Shown: in pieces, positions 1-14,311 of the stretch
Layout of the letters: every line of letters starts with the position of its first letter
How positions within the stretch are numbered: position 1 is the first letter of the stretch
NCBI RefSeq assembly: GCF_943734655.1
Contig: NC_071355.1
Coordinates: forward strand, 76,521,449 to 76,585,448
DNA from: Sabethes cyaneus
Lineage: Eukaryota > Arthropoda > Insecta > Diptera > Culicidae
Direction of reading: 5' to 3'
Length of the DNA: 64,000 bases
The notes under the pieces: model-generated
Seen by the model: only the letters and a program-made list of their open reading frames with translations
Database searches by the model: none
What the model was told of the DNA's origin: nothing
Position numbers and translations under genes: made by a program

Positions 1-870
1 ATGAAATTCAAATTTCCTCATAACTTGAGAACTAATCAAGCAAATAGAACCAAATTTGGCATGTGGATGTTTCTGGAGGCAAAAATATTTTCTATGGTGA
101 ATTAGAACCCCTCCCAACTTTAAGAGGGGGTGCTTCTACACAAATGAAATACAAATTTCCTCATAATTCGAGAACTAATCAAGCAAATGGAACCATATTT
201 GGCATGTGGGTGTTTTTGGAGGCAACCTTTTTTTCTATGATGAATTAGGACTCCTTAACTTTTTAAGAGGGGGGGCTCTCATACAAACGAAATACAAATT
301 TCCTCATTACTCTAGAACTAATCAAGCAAATGGAACCAAATTTATCATGAGGGTGTTTTTGTAGGCAAGAATATTTTCTATGGTATATTTTCTATGGATT
401 TCCCCACTTTAAGAGGGGGGGGGCTCCTATACAAATGAAAAAAAAATTTCCTCATAACTCGAGAACTAATCAAGCAAATGGAACCAAATTTGACATGTAA
501 GTGGTTTTGGACGCAAGATTTTTTTCTATGGTGAATTGAGACCCCTCTCTCCTTTAGAAAGCGAGTTATGGCCCATCTCCCCTTTAAGAGGGTGGGCTTC
601 CATACAAATGAAATGCAAATTTCCTCTTATCTCGAGAACTAATCAATCAAATGGAACCAAATTTGGCATGTGGGAGTTTTAGATGGCAGAAATTTTTTCT
701 ATGGTGAATTACGACCCTTTCCCCTTTTAAGAGGGGAGCTCCCATACAAATGAAATTCAAATTTCCTTATAACTTGAGAACTAATCAAGCAAATGGAACC
801 AAATTTGGCATGTGGGAGATTTTGGAGTCTTGAATTTATTTTACGATAGTTAGAGACCTCTCACCCCTGT
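1..870 (+). mobile_element. Truncated Helitron fragment: ~143-bp internal tandem repeats
   Basis: The stretch is made of about six diverged copies of a ~143-bp unit. Each has the anchors 'ctcgagaactaatcaagcaa', 'accaaatttggcatgtggg' and 'ttttctatggtgaatt', then a run of C and 'ttaagaggggggg'. The same units fill the Helitrons at 7868-9811 and 56203-58164. The order and sequence of units here fit the 57.0-57.87 kb part of the latter best. The right edge breaks off near 870, after 'ctcacccctgt', where both complete copies continue. The left edge is the window boundary, so the 5' part is unseen. Non-coding; short reading frames inside are by-products of the repeat. Confidence 0.8.
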
Positions 871-4890
<4,020 letters not shown>

Positions 4891-4892
4891 TA

Positions 4893-5855
4893 GGGGGAAG
4901 TCCCCCAGTACCGGACACCTAAGGATTTTGACATATATAAAATCAACATTTTGCATTACTTCAGTTTTTGTTAACCGGAAGAATAATTTAGAAGACTACT
5001 TTCCAATAAAAATAGGTTACACATACTTGCATCACTAATGATAACCATTTTAGAAGCCAAATGAGAAATCGATAAAAATCATTAGTTACTTAAAAATGAT
5101 GTCTCCCAGTACCGGATACTTAATAGAAAGCATGAAATAAAGCAATTCAGGGCTCACAGTTATGAAAAATACATGTAAAAATGTTTAAAATCTCTTCTTG
5201 CTTGCATACTTACTTGTTGACTAAAGATGTTTGAAAAATTCCTTTGCATAAAAATTAACGGTTTTTTCTGCACTACATCGAAGCCCTCCTGTTTTCTTAA
5301 AAAATTAGTCATCAGCTGGTTTCCTTGTTCCTTTTCAGATTTAAGATAACCGGTTCGGTATAAGTGATGTTTTCTTTCTTCTCAATCTCTTTTTTTGCAA
5401 AGTCTTGACTTCATTCAAGAATTTGACTGAACCAAGCAACGCATTTTGCTGTCCGATATTGGGGGACAGCTCGGTGTCCGGTACTGGGTGACGGGAATAA
5501 CTGAGTACTTACAATTTATAGCTTTTGGCGAATTGAATATCTTTGTGGAAAAATGAGCTATGGAGCTTGAAAAATCTTTAACGAAAGATATTTTATACAT
5601 GAAAAACGAAATTTTATGCGACCGAATAATACTATAATGTTGATTCGAAAATTAACCGAAACATAACAATTCGATCGTCGGTAGATAAAAGCAAACAAAT
5701 CTCTGTTTTCAGGAATGACCTATAAAATCACACATGTTAATTTTTTGTCTTTTTTATTGATATTATCATATTAGCTATTCTAAGGTGCACCATTTGAATT
5801 ATGAAAGTCAGAAGTGTCCGGTACTGGGAGCTGTCCGGCGCTGGAGGACTTCCGC
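4893..5855. mobile_element. MITE-like DNA element, 'CAGTACCGG' terminal inverted repeats, TA target site
   Basis: The left end reads 'GGAAGTCCCCCAGTACCGGA'. The right end, read on the other strand, is 'GGAAGTCCTCCAGCGCCGGA', an imperfect terminal inverted repeat of about 22 bp. TA lies just outside both ends (4891-4892 and 5856-5857), consistent with a TA duplication as in Tc1/mariner-type insertion. The core 'cagtaccgga' recurs inside in both orientations (near 5108, 5477 and 5815). No transposase frame is present, so the element would be non-autonomous. The family is not identified. Confidence 0.55.
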
Positions 5856-5857
5856 TA

Positions 5858-7117
5858 CCTCTGTCCGCAATTTTAGTGAGTTGTTTTCAACGTCGATTCT
5901 TTTTATAAGCTTCGCATCGTAATTTTAATTATCTGCAGATGTCGGTCGAACGTCCAACGGTAATTACCAGAAAAGTTATGCCTCCTCTTAAATATTTGGC
6001 TGGTGCTCCATACTGTTTTCAGCAGGATATTTTTAAATTATCGTTAGTCAAAAAAAGTTCAGATTTTTTTATATTCCATTTAATTATACTAATATGACAC
6101 AGAACACATTCTTTGCTCGTTACAAGCCCTTAAGAGAATCTGGCGCACCAGATGTTTGCAAGATTCATTAGAGCCATTTTATACCTGAAAGAATGTGGGT
6201 TATACAACAGGTTTGCCCAGAGAAGAAATGGTTAGATTTATAAAAACCAAATTCGTCATTTGATTTGATTCAGTTGAAAATTCTTTCCTTACCGCTTCAT
6301 GAAGTTGGTCATTCAAAAACATAAAGACACAAAAAAGCGGTACCCTGAAATGTAGAAAAAGCGGGATAATTTCAGAAGATTCAAAGCTAAGAAAAGAGTA
6401 AGTGAAAAGAATAAACGAATTTTGAGGCCAGTTTTGAAAAACAAGTTTTGAAAAAATCGAGGTTAGAGTTTTCATTTGCTGTGTAAATGAATGTGCTCTC
6501 GACACGCTCGGAACAAGCCACTGTACCTCGATTTTTCTGAGATTTTCACAACTTTTAATCTAAACCTTGCACCAGCTAGTTGCAACTACCGTTTGATAGT
6601 TGGAAAAAAAAATTGCAACACGTGTACCCTAAAATTTCTAAATAAGTAATTTGTTAAAGCAAAGAAACAAATATTTCTGGTTCATCTTTGTCAAAAAAAA
6701 TCCAAAAAATAAATGTGTCGTTGACAATACATGCTCGACAAAAACAAAACAACATGCGTATGCGTATTCATCGTATTCTCACAACTTCATTTCTTTAAAA
6801 TCTAAAAAGTATACACTTCTAAATTTTGACATCTTATATAAAGAGTTCTCAGCTTTCCAGAAAAAAATATAAAAATTGGAGGTCTTTTTAGTCCCCACAC
6901 CAAATGGTGAAAGGAACCTTTGTTATACCATCTCATTTGTCATTTGAGTTAGAATTCGACACGCCTTCGGAACATAATTCAGCTTTTTGATAACACTATG
7001 GTAGTTATCATCAATACATACGCTTGTCTATGTAATATACTGGTTATATTATACAAATATATTTCAAAGCAATCCAAAAATGTTTTCTTTTTAATTGTAA
7101 TTTGTTATTTTGAGTTA
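5858..7117. other. No gene seen
   Basis: Anonymous AT-rich sequence. Minus-strand 6200-6505 is open for 101 codons but looks like noise (low complexity, no start context). No RNA gene or clear repeat recognised. Confidence 0.45.
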
Positions 7118-7570
7118 ATTGGGGGGTCGCATTCTGGGGTATGGTTTAAGTTAGAAACTAGCCATTTTCCTGGAAGTATTCGGAACGCTCCTAGAACGTG
7201 TCCGGCTGTAGCCAATGTAATCCTGGACACTTTATATGACGACAAATGAACTACTTTTGCAATTCTGAGTACTTAAAGATGTCACAAGTTTTATTTTAGT
7301 TCAATTCAGAAATTGATCCCCGATCCGGAACGTTCCCGGACGTGTTCAAACGTGGTCGATGATGTCTTGAACATTTTATACGACTACCAATGGTCTAGCT
7401 TTGCAATATCGTGTGCTTGGAGGTGTCGCATGACGGGTTTGCTATGATTCAAGGTGCTTCTAAGTTCAAGCTTCATATATTCCGGAACTTGTTCCAGACA
7501 TATCTTCGGCACCGTGCATCCGTTCCAAATTCTGTTCAATAGAGTTATTCTAGGCTACAAAACTTTGCGT
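7118..7570. repeat. Degenerate ~150-bp tandem repeat, about three units
   Basis: Three successive blocks share, in order, 'gtcgcat' or 'gtcacaag', 'ttcggaacg' or 'tccggaacgttcc', 'gacgtgttc' or 'aacgtgtcc', and 'tatatgacgac' or 'tatacgactac'. Block starts are near 7127, 7278 and 7425. The blocks are strongly diverged from each other. Non-coding; probably an old satellite-like or transposon-derived repeat. Confidence 0.5.
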
Positions 7571-7867
7571 TTGGTAGTTATTCAGTCAAATCGATCCAGG
7601 CATTTCCTTAAAGCAGATGTTTATTGTTATATTTTTACTACTGAGACTGTTAGGTATGCGTTTATTTGTAACTTGTGACTGACATAGTTTGATATTTTTT
7701 AAAAATTTTGGGAACAAACCTAACATTACTGTTTGAAATATTGAAAGCATGAACAATTCAAAGATGATCCCCAGGCTTATCCCCAAAGTGGTGAAAGTAC
7801 ATGGGACTGTTATGCATTTATGGGCAGTAATGGTAGTTATCATCATCACATGTGCATGTGTATGTAA

Positions 7868-9811
7868 TCTATACCTATAAAGAAGGATTTCTGTCTGTCT
7901 GTCTGTCCGTATGTTCCTTATAGAATCGAAAACTACTGAACCAATCGGCATGAAAATATGCATGTAGAGGTTTTTTGGGACCAGGAAAGGTTTTAGTGAT
8001 GGTTGGAAACCCCTCCCCCCACTAAGAGGGGGGGCTCCCATACAAATGAAACACAAATTTCTGCATAACTCGACAACTAATCAAGCAAACAGCACAAAAT
8101 TTGGCATGTGGGTGTCTTCGGTGACAAGAAGTTATTCTATGGTAAATTGAGACCCCTCCCCTCTTTATAAGGGGAATTATAACTCCTCTCCTCTTTAAAA
8201 GGGGGGGCTTCCATACAAATTTCCTCATAACTCGAGAACTAATCAAGCAAATGGAACCAAATTTGGCATGTGAAGGTTTTCGAGGGCAAGAATATTTTCT
8301 ATAGTAAATTAGGACCCCTCCCCACTTTAAGAGGGGGGGCTCCTGTACCAAAGAAACACAATTTTCCTCATAACTCGAAAAGTAATTAAGCAAATGGAAC
8401 CAAATTTGGCACGTGGGTGTTTTTGTAGACAAAAATTTTTTCTATGATGAATTGGGACCCCTCCCCACTTTAGGAAGGGGGGCTCCTATACAAATGAAAT
8501 GCAAATTTCCTCATAACTCGAGAATTAATCAAGCAAATGGAACCATATTTGGCATGTGAAAGTTTTCTAGGGCATGAATATTTTATATGGTGAATTGGGA
8601 CCCATCCCAACTTTAAGAGGGGGGGCTCCTATACAAGCGAAATACAAATTTCCTCATAACTCAAGAACTAATCAAGCAAATGGAACCAAATTTGGCATGT
8701 GGGTGTTTTTGGAGACAAAAACTTTTTCTATGATGAACTGGGACCCCTCCTCACTTTAGGAGGGGGGGATCCTATACACATGAAATACAAATTTCCTCAT
8801 AACTGAAGAACTAATCAAGCAAATGGAACAAAATTTGGCATGTGAAAGTTTTCGAGGGCATGAATATTTTCTATGGTGAATTAGAACCCCTCCCCACTAT
8901 AAGAGGGGGGGCTCCTATACAAACGAAATACAAATTTCCTCATAACTCGAGAACTAATCAAGCAACTGGAACCAAATTTGACACGTGGGTGTTTTTGGAG
9001 ACAAAATTTTTTTCTATGATGAATTGGGACCCCTCCCCACTTTAGGAGGGGGGGCTCCTATACAAATGAAAAACAAATTTCCTCATAACTCGAGAACTAA
9101 TCAAGCAAATGGAACCAAATTTGACATGTAAGTGGTTTTGGACGCAAGATTTTTTTCTATGGTGAATTGAGACCCCTCTCTTCTTTAAAAAGCGAGTTAT
9201 GGTCCATCTCCCCTTTAAGAGGGTGGGCTGCCATACAAATGAAATGCAAATTTCCTCTTATCTCGAGAACCAATCAATCAAATGGAACCAAATTTGGCAT
9301 GTGGGAGTTTTACATGGCAGAAATTTTTTCTATGGTGAATTACGACCCCTTCCCCTTTTAAGAGGGGAGCTCCCATACAAATGAAATTCTAATTTCCTTA
9401 TAACTTGAGAACTAATCAAGCAAATGGAACCAAATTTGGCATGTGGGAGATTTTGGAGTCTTGAATTTATTTTACGATAGTTAGAGACCTCTCACCCCTG
9501 TGGTAGGGGAATATGGACTCTCATACAAATAAAACAGATATTTTTGCGAAACTCAAAAACTAATCGAACTCGAGAAATTCGAGACTCTTCCATGAAACAT
9601 TAGTCAATACAAGACCACAAAAACTATCTATAGTAACACTAGATCATTCAGGACGAGACGGTCGCGAGTGTTGCCGGTGACCCGCCGTCGGAAGTGCCGC
9701 CCACTGGGGGGCTTGCAAAACTCGAGATTGTGACAAAGATCATCCGAGATTCATGATTTATGTACAACACAGGTTAATTTGTGACAATACGAAGTTTGTC
9801 GGGTCAGCTAG
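7868..9811 (+). mobile_element. Complete non-autonomous Helitron with internal tandem repeats
   Basis: Starts 'TCTATACCTATAAAGAAGG', preceded by A (7867); ends '...GGGTCAGCTAG', followed by T (9812). A 5' TC, a 3' CTRR and insertion between A and T without target duplication are Helitron hallmarks. A short hairpin, GACAA/TTGTC with loop around 'tacgaag', sits about 11 nt before the end, as expected of the Helitron terminator. The 5' end has a (CTGT)n tract then 'tagaatcgaaaactactgaa'. About ten diverged copies of a ~143-bp unit fill 8020-9540. No Rep/helicase gene is present, so it depends on an autonomous partner. The same family is at 56203-58164. Confidence 0.85.
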
Positions 9812-10436
9812 TCTACTGATAAATTTGTAGAATATTTCAAATCAATCAAAAAAGCGTGTGCAAAGTTCTTGGGCAGGATTAATATTTAAGGGATTTCCCT
9901 CACTGGAAAGTCGAAAAACTTGTTTGTTATGCATGTTCAGGAGCCTTTTACCTTCAGAAATGTTGAGCCCAAAGTATTTTTCGGTACGGGGTCTCGTTGA
10001 GAATTTGCAGTAAAACTGTGGGATCACTTGAAGGAAAGTGCAGTGCTGTACAATAGTTTAAACGTGCTCTCCTTGAAGCCATATGTTTTCATCGAATGTA
10101 TCTCAGTATCTCAGTACTAATAGGTAGATTGATGGTAGCCTGATACTGTAGAAAGTTGCGCCATATTTTTTAAATAAACTCTTCCAAATACACACTACCT
10201 GGAAAGTTAAGCATTTTTGCGCAAGAGCACATGATCGCGTTTTTTTTCTATTTGGTTCATATCAGTAGAGTTTACTTAAATAATTTCATCAATGTTTTTC
10301 AAATAACTTTTGACTGGTAAGGCCAATTCTAACAAGATTTAGCAGATATGTTCACAGCGTTAAGGCCTGTCGTTTGATACTAAGATAATTGAAATCTGAT
10401 TAATTATCTGGTTAAAATCGTTATGAATAATTGTAA
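9812..10436. other. No gene seen
   Basis: Short AT-rich stretch between the Helitron and the next MITE. A 61-codon minus frame (9842-10027) has no recognisable content. Confidence 0.45.
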
Positions 10437-10925
10437 GGCTGTGAACCATTTCACGAAATTTTTAACTTTTTGGTTAAAATTTGACAGTTCGATGGTTATT
10501 TCTCCTCGAGTGTATAAAATCAGTTCAGAATGTGAACCATTTCATATTTGACGGATTGATAGTTTTTTTGCTCAATGAGAGCATATAAGGTGAGGATGAA
10601 AATATTGTTTTTTTCTGTCCGAGTTAAAATCGGAGGAATTTTTGCTTTTCATTTGCTTTTATTTGATAGATAAAATTCATCTCATTTCAACCCGGGTTGT
10701 TTGAACAAATTTATAATGCGATAAGCATCCATAGCAATGTAAAAAAAATCTAACGAAAAATCAGTGAAACTTGTCGAAGCTCTCTTCCTCACCTGTGCAT
10801 ATCTCATTGGCTCTCAGAACTTGGTTAAAACTAACCATGCTCCCGAGCAGGGTTATTTTCGGAAAACCATCGAACTGTCAAATTTTAACCAAAAAGTTAA
10901 ATATTTCGCGAAATGGTTCACAGCC
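10437..10925. mobile_element. MITE with ~62-bp terminal inverted repeats and TAA duplication (PIF/Harbinger-like)
   Basis: The left end starts 'GGCTGTGAACCATTTC'; the right end is its reverse complement. The two arms pair over about 62 bp with two differences found by eye. Both sides are flanked by TAA (10434-10436 and 10926-10928), a 3-bp duplication of the TWA type that PIF/Harbinger elements and Tourist-like MITEs make. The interior (489 bp in total) has no transposase frame but includes the 12-bp palindrome CAACCCGGGTTG near 10690. A second, internally deleted and one-ended copy is at 51234-51386. Superfamily assignment rests only on the TSD and terminal style. Confidence 0.8.
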
Positions 10926-10928
10926 TAA

Positions 10929-11600
10929 ATATTATTGTGCTGTACACGACACTGCTCATAACTTCCAAATTAAACATCCAATCAAAAAACAAATCAATAG
11001 TGATCTATGAGGCTATATTACCTACCAAATGAGACTAAATCGGTTTGGTCATCTCTGAGAAACGTTCGACTAATTGACACCTTGAAAAAGCACATTTTTA
11101 AGCATAACTTTTGAACCGCTTGATTGTTTTCGATAAAACTCTCCACAAAAAATTTGCAGTAGTAAAAGCCTTCATTTGATACTAAAATTGTTAAAATCGG
11201 TTGAGCGGTTCCGGAGAAAATCATGTCACGTAATTTTTACATTTTTGCTTATAACTTTTAAACAAAATGTCGGACCGCAAAACAATTCAATAGTGATATA
11301 CAAGGTGATAACCCCTTTCAAATAAGCATAATAGCAAACGAATCGGTTCAGCCATCTCCGAGAAACAGGCGACTAAAAACATCGTTACACACACACACAC
11401 ACACACACATACACACACACATACACACACACATACACACACAGACATTGCTCAGTTCGTTGAACCCTATCGATTGGTATATGACACTCGGCCCTGCGGG
11501 CCTTAGATCATTTTCGTGTTTTTCGACCAATTTCTAAAGTTATAGTATAACAAAGGTAAAACAAACACAGCATCGGTTAGCTTGTGGCAACACGTCAGAA
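10929..11600. repeat. Dispersed repeat remnant ('cataacttttgaaccg' type) with CA tract
   Basis: Contains repeated phrases 'gcataacttttgaaccgc', 'aaaatcggttgagcggtt' and 'catctccgagaaac', then a (CA)n tract and 'cattgctcagttcgttgaa'. Similar phrases recur at 12040-12165, 29820-29900 and 60590-60800, so this is a high-copy interspersed element. No termini could be fixed and no coding potential is seen. Confidence 0.5.
11386..11443. repeat. (CA)n microsatellite with CATA interruptions
   Basis: Runs of ACAC interrupted at regular distances by 'acat', which suggests a higher-order expansion of a longer unit. Confidence 0.95.
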
Positions 11601-11774
11601 AAATATATGATGCCAAACCGAAGCGTACCAAAAGCGAACGGTTTTTAAATTTTTATTATTTATTATCACTATTGATTGTTCGATACAAAATTAAGGTATT
11701 ACCATGGATTATGAAAATTATCAAACATACTTTTGTTGAACTATCAGCTATCAGGTGACGTGCAGAACCATTCA

Positions 11775-12180
11775 TCTATCTATATATATGAAAGTGGGCG
11801 TGAGTATATTTGTATGTTTGTATGTATGTTCAACCATAACTCCAGAACGCCTTGACCGATCTCCACCAAACTTGGCACTCATGTTCCTTGATATAAGGAA
11901 ATTCTTCACCAAACTTGGCATACCTGTTCCTTGGCATAAGGGAATCAGAAACCAAGGGTTTGACAAAAGAGGAGGGGGTCATAACAGAGTAGGGGGTTCA
12001 TAAGAGGGGGGAAGGCCATAACTCCGAAATGCTTGGACTTAGTAAAAAACATTTTTAAGCATAACTTTTAAACCAGTTGTTTGTTTTCAACAAAACTCTT
12101 GCAAGTTTTCACTTGATACTAAAATCATTGAAACCGGTTGAGCGGTTTCGGAGAAAATCGTGCAACCGACCCGAGATCGG
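11775..12180 (+). mobile_element. Possible Helitron-type 5' end plus degenerate repeat
   Basis: 'TCTATCTATATATATGAAAG', preceded by A, then 'gtatgtttgtatgtatgttc' and 'cataactccagaacgccttg', resembles the 5' start of the Helitrons in this window (TC, AT-rich start, tetranucleotide tract, 'ccataactc' phrase). Two copies of 'caccaaacttggca' lie about 45 bp apart. A similar phrase sits at 16380-16440. No CTRR end could be assigned, so this is a truncated or unrelated element. Confidence 0.35.
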
Positions 12181-12499
12181 GTAACTAACCTTGGTGGAAA
12201 CTAAGGTCGTATACAGACAGGGAAGGGGGCACTTACATAAATGCTGGGTGTCAGCACGAGGAGTAGCCTTGCCAGCCATTAGCGTCTGTCCTCATGTTAG
12301 GGGCGGCTCTTGACGGTTCTACATTCCTCAAGGTAGCTCACTAACCTGCACTACGGGTTAAGAGCGGCTCACGACAGCGTTTGATCCGGAGCCGGCGGCT
12401 GAATTAAGAAAAATGATGTATCGAAACTAAAGCTGACACATAGCTGATACACATCAAAGCCTGATAATTACCGCGATATTACGCTGATTAACGCTGCCT
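12181..12499. other. No gene; GC-richer tract before a non-LTR remnant
   Basis: Noticeably GC-richer than its flanks ('ttaggggcggctcttgacgg', 'gatccggagccggcggctg'). It may be 5' untranslated sequence of the non-LTR element that follows, but there is no reading frame to prove it. Confidence 0.35.
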
Positions 12500-12746
12500 A
12501 CAAGTAGGTGTTCTCCCAGATTTTGTCACGACGTCTTTCCCCAATAGCAAGAGAATTTGTAGGCCAGTAGCGGGCTTTATGTGGACCCGTGCTACTACGG
12601 ATCAAATTTTCACACTGCGGTAAATCCTCCAGAATAAACGAGAGTACACCGTGCCCACGCATCAGATTTTCGTGGATTTCAGGGCAGCATACGATACAGT
12701 CGAGCGTGAACAGCACTGGCAGATAATGACGGACAATATTTACACC

Positions 12747-12801
<55 letters not shown>

Positions 12802-13618
12802 TCAAAAATTCAATATACGATAGCAAGAGGCTCCAGAGAAAACAATGTTCGGCACCCACCGACAGTGACTATCGATGACGATGAGCCGGTAATGGTTGAA
12901 GAGCTCTTATATTTGGAATCTCTGGTCACCGCCAACTAATGAGATTTAACGACGCATTTAGGCTGGAACTCGAGCCTACTGATCCATTCGCAAGACGCTG
13001 CGATCAAGGAGCATACACCGCCGCACAAAGCTGACGATGCGATGTACAAAATGGTAATCAGACCTCTGGTCGTCTAGGGATTTGAGACAGTAGCTTTGCT
13101 TACGGAAGACATACGTGCACTTGCCATATTTGAATGAAAGATGTTGCGGACTATTTTTGGTGGAGTATAAACGAAAAGCGGAGAGTGGCGCAGGCATATA
13201 AACCACGGGTTGCAGGCACTTCTAGGAGAGATTCCCATCGTACCCCCGGTGAAAGTAGGGAAAGTACGGTGAGCCGGTCACGTCGCAAGGATGTCAGATG
13301 ACTGTGCAGTGAAATTCGCTCTCGTCAAGAATCCCACCGGCACCAGGGATAGGGGGTCCAACGTATTTGATGGCTGGACCAGGTTTCAACCGACTTGCGT
13401 GTGTCGAGACGCTCAACGAATTGGCGACGAGTAGCCCGGGGCCGAGTACAGTGGAGAGAATTTCTCGTTACAGCAGGAGCCACCCCGATTCTATGCTGTT
13501 AGATGTAAGTTTAACTTGTTGGAAGGGATTTTTTATAGATAACGAATGATGTATACCATATCATATTATAGTTTTAAATTTGGTTAAGAATAACAATAAT
13601 AAGAATAACATATTATCG
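12500..13618 (+). pseudogene. Degenerate non-LTR retrotransposon reverse transcriptase (C-terminal half)
   Basis: Pieces of RT read in shifting frames on the plus strand. Near 12651 is 'QIFVDFRAAYDTVER', the motif with the first catalytic Asp of a LINE RT. 12880-13400 carries, with many stops and shifts, the post-RT region (a 'YLESLVTAN'-like piece, a 'RRTKLTMRC'-like piece, then 'GHVARMSDD'-like). The YADD catalytic core is missing and its place is taken by the TA tract at 12750-12799. The AT-rich end with 'aataacaataataagaataa' near 13585-13610 fits a LINE 3' tail. Same family as the fragments at 26246-27400 and 34040-34380. Clade not determined. Confidence 0.75.
12750..12799. repeat. (TA)n microsatellite inside the RT remnant
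   Basis: About 50 bp of TA replacing the middle of a reverse transcriptase reading frame. The repeat expanded at, or marks, the internal deletion. Confidence 0.97.
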
Positions 13619-13960
13619 CTAAGAATGATAACGCTAAGTAAACAAACTTTACGCAGTTAGTGTCGAAACCTTGACAGAAAGTAAAATACTTACTTCATGT
13701 ATCATAAATGATGCAGATGACATATTTTAAGTTTAGAGTCAATTGATTAATTAATTAATTATCTTACATACGGATATTGCCGTTTCAATTCAGATCAATT
13801 TCGCTTCTTGATTCAGGGAACAGAAACTATAGTTAGGTAAAAGTAAAATTCGTGTATAACGTCACTTACCGAAACCAACCAACGAGGCAAATCAACTGAA
13901 ATTAAGTTTTCATTTTAAATTAATCACACAATCGTATTTCGTAAAATAATCGAATCAAAA

Positions 13961-14311
13961 ATGGTTAGCGAAACGATCAGCTTCAATGCTTCCGTCAAAC
14001 GTTCGCATCCATCAAACCGGTGCCATCAAAGGGTACGTTCTGGGAATTTCACCTCGAACATGGAAACAGTTAGCTACAGCACGAACGACCAAAGAGAGAA
14101 AATCGTCGACATCATTCAAAGGAAAATGAGCGTACGGCAAACAGTGAAAATTGCCAACGGATTGTCAACACAGTCTTCCCCGGCGAAAGGGGTTTCTTCT
14201 AAACGAGAACACGTACAGGATAATTGCTACCAGCTGAGTGCAGCAGTGGAAGTGATTCGTGAATGTTTAATTAATTCGAAATATTTTGCCGGTAATGGGA
14301 AGCATACCTAG
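13961..14311 (+). CDS. Possible small coding exon, unknown product
   Basis: A 116-codon frame opens with ATG in a fair context ('tcaaaaATGG'). It has a more balanced composition than the surrounding noise (Ser, Lys, Arg, Val rich; no low complexity). I do not recognise it. Two possible splice donors lie inside: 'AGG|GTACGT' near 14033 and 'CCG|GTAATG' near 14290, so the true coding part may be shorter than the frame. No signal peptide or membrane segment is visible. It could equally be chance; transcript evidence would decide. Confidence 0.25.
   Translation: MVSETISFNASVKRSHPSNRCHQRVRSGNFTSNMETVSYSTNDQREKIVDIIQRKMSVRQTVKIANGLSTQSSPAKGVSSKREHVQDNCYQLSAAVEVIRECLINSKYFAGNGKHT

Noticed and set aside
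8022..8432. 136-codon minus frame, also at 56385-56795
   Set aside because: Lies across Helitron tandem repeats; repeated peptide motifs come from repeated DNA.
8020..9540. CRISPR-like regular repeats
   Set aside because: ~143-bp diverged units in a eukaryotic Helitron, without spacers or cas genes.
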